Assembly (NCBI GenBank): GCA_036378155.1
Contig: DASUXA010000012.1
Location: 1-23,124 of the forward strand
DNA from: DASUXA01 sp036378155
Lineage (GTDB): Bacteria > Actinomycetota > Actinomycetes > Mycobacteriales > Micromonosporaceae
Length of the DNA: 23,124 nucleotides
Reading direction: 5' to 3'
Part shown: piece by piece, positions 22,461 to 23,124 of the stretch
How positions within the stretch are numbered: position 1 is the stretch's first letter
How the letters are laid out: the number at the start of each line of letters is the position of its first letter
Made by a program: the position numbers and the translations under genes
Notes under the pieces: model-generated
Seen by the model: only the letters and a program-made list of their open reading frames with translations
Told to the model about the DNA's origin: nothing
The model's database searches: none

Positions 22461-22866
22461 CCGATCCGGTTAGGGGCGGCAGGCGCTGTGCCGGTTACCG
22501 GTCGGCGGTTGCTCATCCGGTGGCGCGGTAACGGTGGGTGACGCGGCGCGCCGGTTGGATCACGCGGCCTGCCCGGTGGCGGTCGCCTCGGCGGGGGTCG
22601 GGCGCGGCCCGTGCTGTCCGGGGAGCGGCGTTCGGCGGTCGGGGTGGCGCGGGTGAGGGTGGGGGCAGGGCATCGACAGAGGCCGTTTGCGCGGCCCGCT
22701 CTACGGCCCGTAGAGCCAAGATCTGCCCTGGTTTGGTGGGATAGGTACCGGCTAGTCCGTGTAGGGCTTCTCAGCGGGCCAGTTCCCGGCGGGCACGGGG
22801 CGGCCGGGGGCCGGTGCGCGGCCACGCCGCGCGGCCGGGGACGCGTGGGGGCGGGGTATGCGTACC
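22461..22866. other. Intergenic stretch without a convincing gene
   Basis: Together with the repeat cluster before it, the element carries no credible gene between 22330 and about 22892. Open frames here encode only Pro/Arg-rich low-complexity sequence without recognisable domains. One perfect inverted repeat stands out: GCTCTACGG-C-CCGTAGAGC (22698-22716). It could be a regulator site or an RNA hairpin. Confidence 0.5.
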
Positions 22867-22998
22867 ATCCGTACCAAGCTCGTTTTGGCTGCTCAGGGCC
22901 GGTACGGATTGAATCGCGGTACGGATTGATCCGTACCAGGGCGGTAATCCGTACCAGGGGTGACCTGGGAAAACGAGGCTGGTACGGATGGTACGGAT
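22867..22998. repeat. Iteron-like GGTACGGAT repeats
   Basis: Seven exact 9-mers: GGTACGGAT at 22901, 22918, 22981 and 22990, and its complement ATCCGTACC at 22867, 22929 and 22947. Two are head to tail (22981-22998) and one pair forms GGTACGGAT-TG-ATCCGTACC (22918-22937). Such spaced, mixed-orientation repeats resemble origin iterons or partition/transfer sites. Confidence 0.8.
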
Positions 22999-23124
22999 GG
23001 GTGGCGGGAACCGAGCCGGTGGCGTGTCGGCTGGGCGGGGGAGTCGTCCCAGCCGTCCCAGCCGTCCCATTGCAGGTCAGCCCTGGGACGGCTTTTCGGC
23101 TGGGACGGCTTGAGCCGTCCCACG
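22893..23124 (-). CDS. Possible 3' end of a gene entering from the right edge (uncertain)
   Basis: A minus-strand frame is open from the right edge to a TGA at 22895-22893. It contains repetitive peptides WDGWDGWDD, PSVPSVPAS and PGTDYRPGTD, created by the two DNA repeat families. It could be the low-complexity tail of a replication or primase-type protein whose body lies outside the window, or simply a shadow of the repeats. A GTG at 23123 is the only in-window start. No domain is recognisable. Confidence 0.25.
   Translation of the reverse strand, partial: VGRLKPSQPKSRPRADLQWDGWDGWDDSPAQPTRHRLGSRHPSVPSVPASFSQVTPGTDYRPGTDQSVPRFNPYRP
23042..23122. repeat. Second repeat family, TGGGACGGCT
   Basis: Five exact 10-mers: TGGGACGGCT at 23084 and 23101, complement AGCCGTCCCA at 23051, 23060 and 23113, plus a one-mismatch copy at 23042. 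The last two form TGGGACGGCT-TG-AGCCGTCCCA (23101-23122), with the same TG spacer as the neighbouring family. The array probably continues beyond the window. Confidence 0.8.

Larger units (their letters stand above)
20543..23124. mobile_element. Integrative element (AICE or prophage) end at tRNA-Val, incomplete
   Basis: From the 3' part of tRNA-Val rightward the content changes to a tyrosine integrase and an excisionase-like HTH gene reading toward the tRNA, then repeat-rich DNA without convincing genes. This xis-int-att order at a tRNA is standard for actinomycete integrative elements such as pSAM2 relatives and for temperate phages. The precise left boundary is inferred (T-arm to 3' end of the tRNA). 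I found no second copy of the tRNA 3' end before 23124, so the other end lies outside. AICE and prophage cannot be separated here. Confidence 0.75.

Noticed and set aside
22454..22825. Minus-strand open frame of 123 codons
   Set aside because: Pro/Arg-rich sequence with no domain, overlapping the palindrome and repeat region; judged spurious.
22867..23122. Short repeats as a CRISPR array
   Set aside because: Units are only 9-10 bases, in both orientations and irregularly spaced, with no conserved repeat-spacer structure.

Overview
The window is high-GC DNA (roughly 70% by eye) with actinobacterial gene content: a conservon-type NIT kinase with a roadblock protein, BioB with its small actinobacterial partner BsaP, a Nur-type nickel operator, many GTG starts and several apparently leaderless genes. 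I infer a filamentous actinomycete, possibly Micromonosporaceae. The tetranucleotide GTAC is strikingly common, which may help place the genome. No species is claimed.

Layout. (1) 1-2329, minus: an aminoglycoside-phosphotransferase-fold kinase coupled to an acyl-CoA dehydrogenase that runs off the left edge, the ACAD10/11-like pair. (2) 2525-3127, plus: a two-TM DUF4190-like membrane protein closed by a long perfect hairpin. (3) 3224-7375, minus: a KimA-like APC potassium transporter, a short KdpD-like sensor kinase without the KdpD/Usp N-terminal domains, and KdpE, forming a probable potassium-homeostasis unit. An 11-bp-period direct repeat lies in front of it. (4) 7484-8716, minus: a NiCoT nickel/cobalt permease behind a perfect Nur box. 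(5) 8847-9876: a HAAS-type membrane protein overlapping tail to tail with a PadR regulator. (6) 10011-11570, minus: an aldehyde dehydrogenase. (7) 11700-14946: a divergent biotin locus, bioB-bsaP leftward and bioF-bioD rightward. (8) 15196-19055, plus: a conservon-like kinase, a roadblock protein and a TAXI-type solute-binding lipoprotein, with no DUF742, GTPase or TRAP permease genes. This is the most interesting chromosomal module. (9) 19117-20205, plus: a CapA-family lipoprotein.

(10) 20306-20564: tRNA-Gly(GCC), tRNA-Cys(GCA) and tRNA-Val(GAC) behind a clear promoter and followed by a terminator. (11) About 20543 to the right edge: one end of an integrative element next to tRNA-Val. It has a tyrosine integrase, an excisionase-like HTH protein, a CTAG-rich operator-like region, and two families of short palindromic repeats at the right edge that resemble replication-origin iterons or the 3' end of a replication gene. 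The far attachment site and any replication gene lie outside the window.

How the parts fit: the left side is chromosomal housekeeping and ion homeostasis (K+, Ni2+, biotin), the middle is an envelope signalling module, and the right end is mobile DNA inserted at a tRNA gene.
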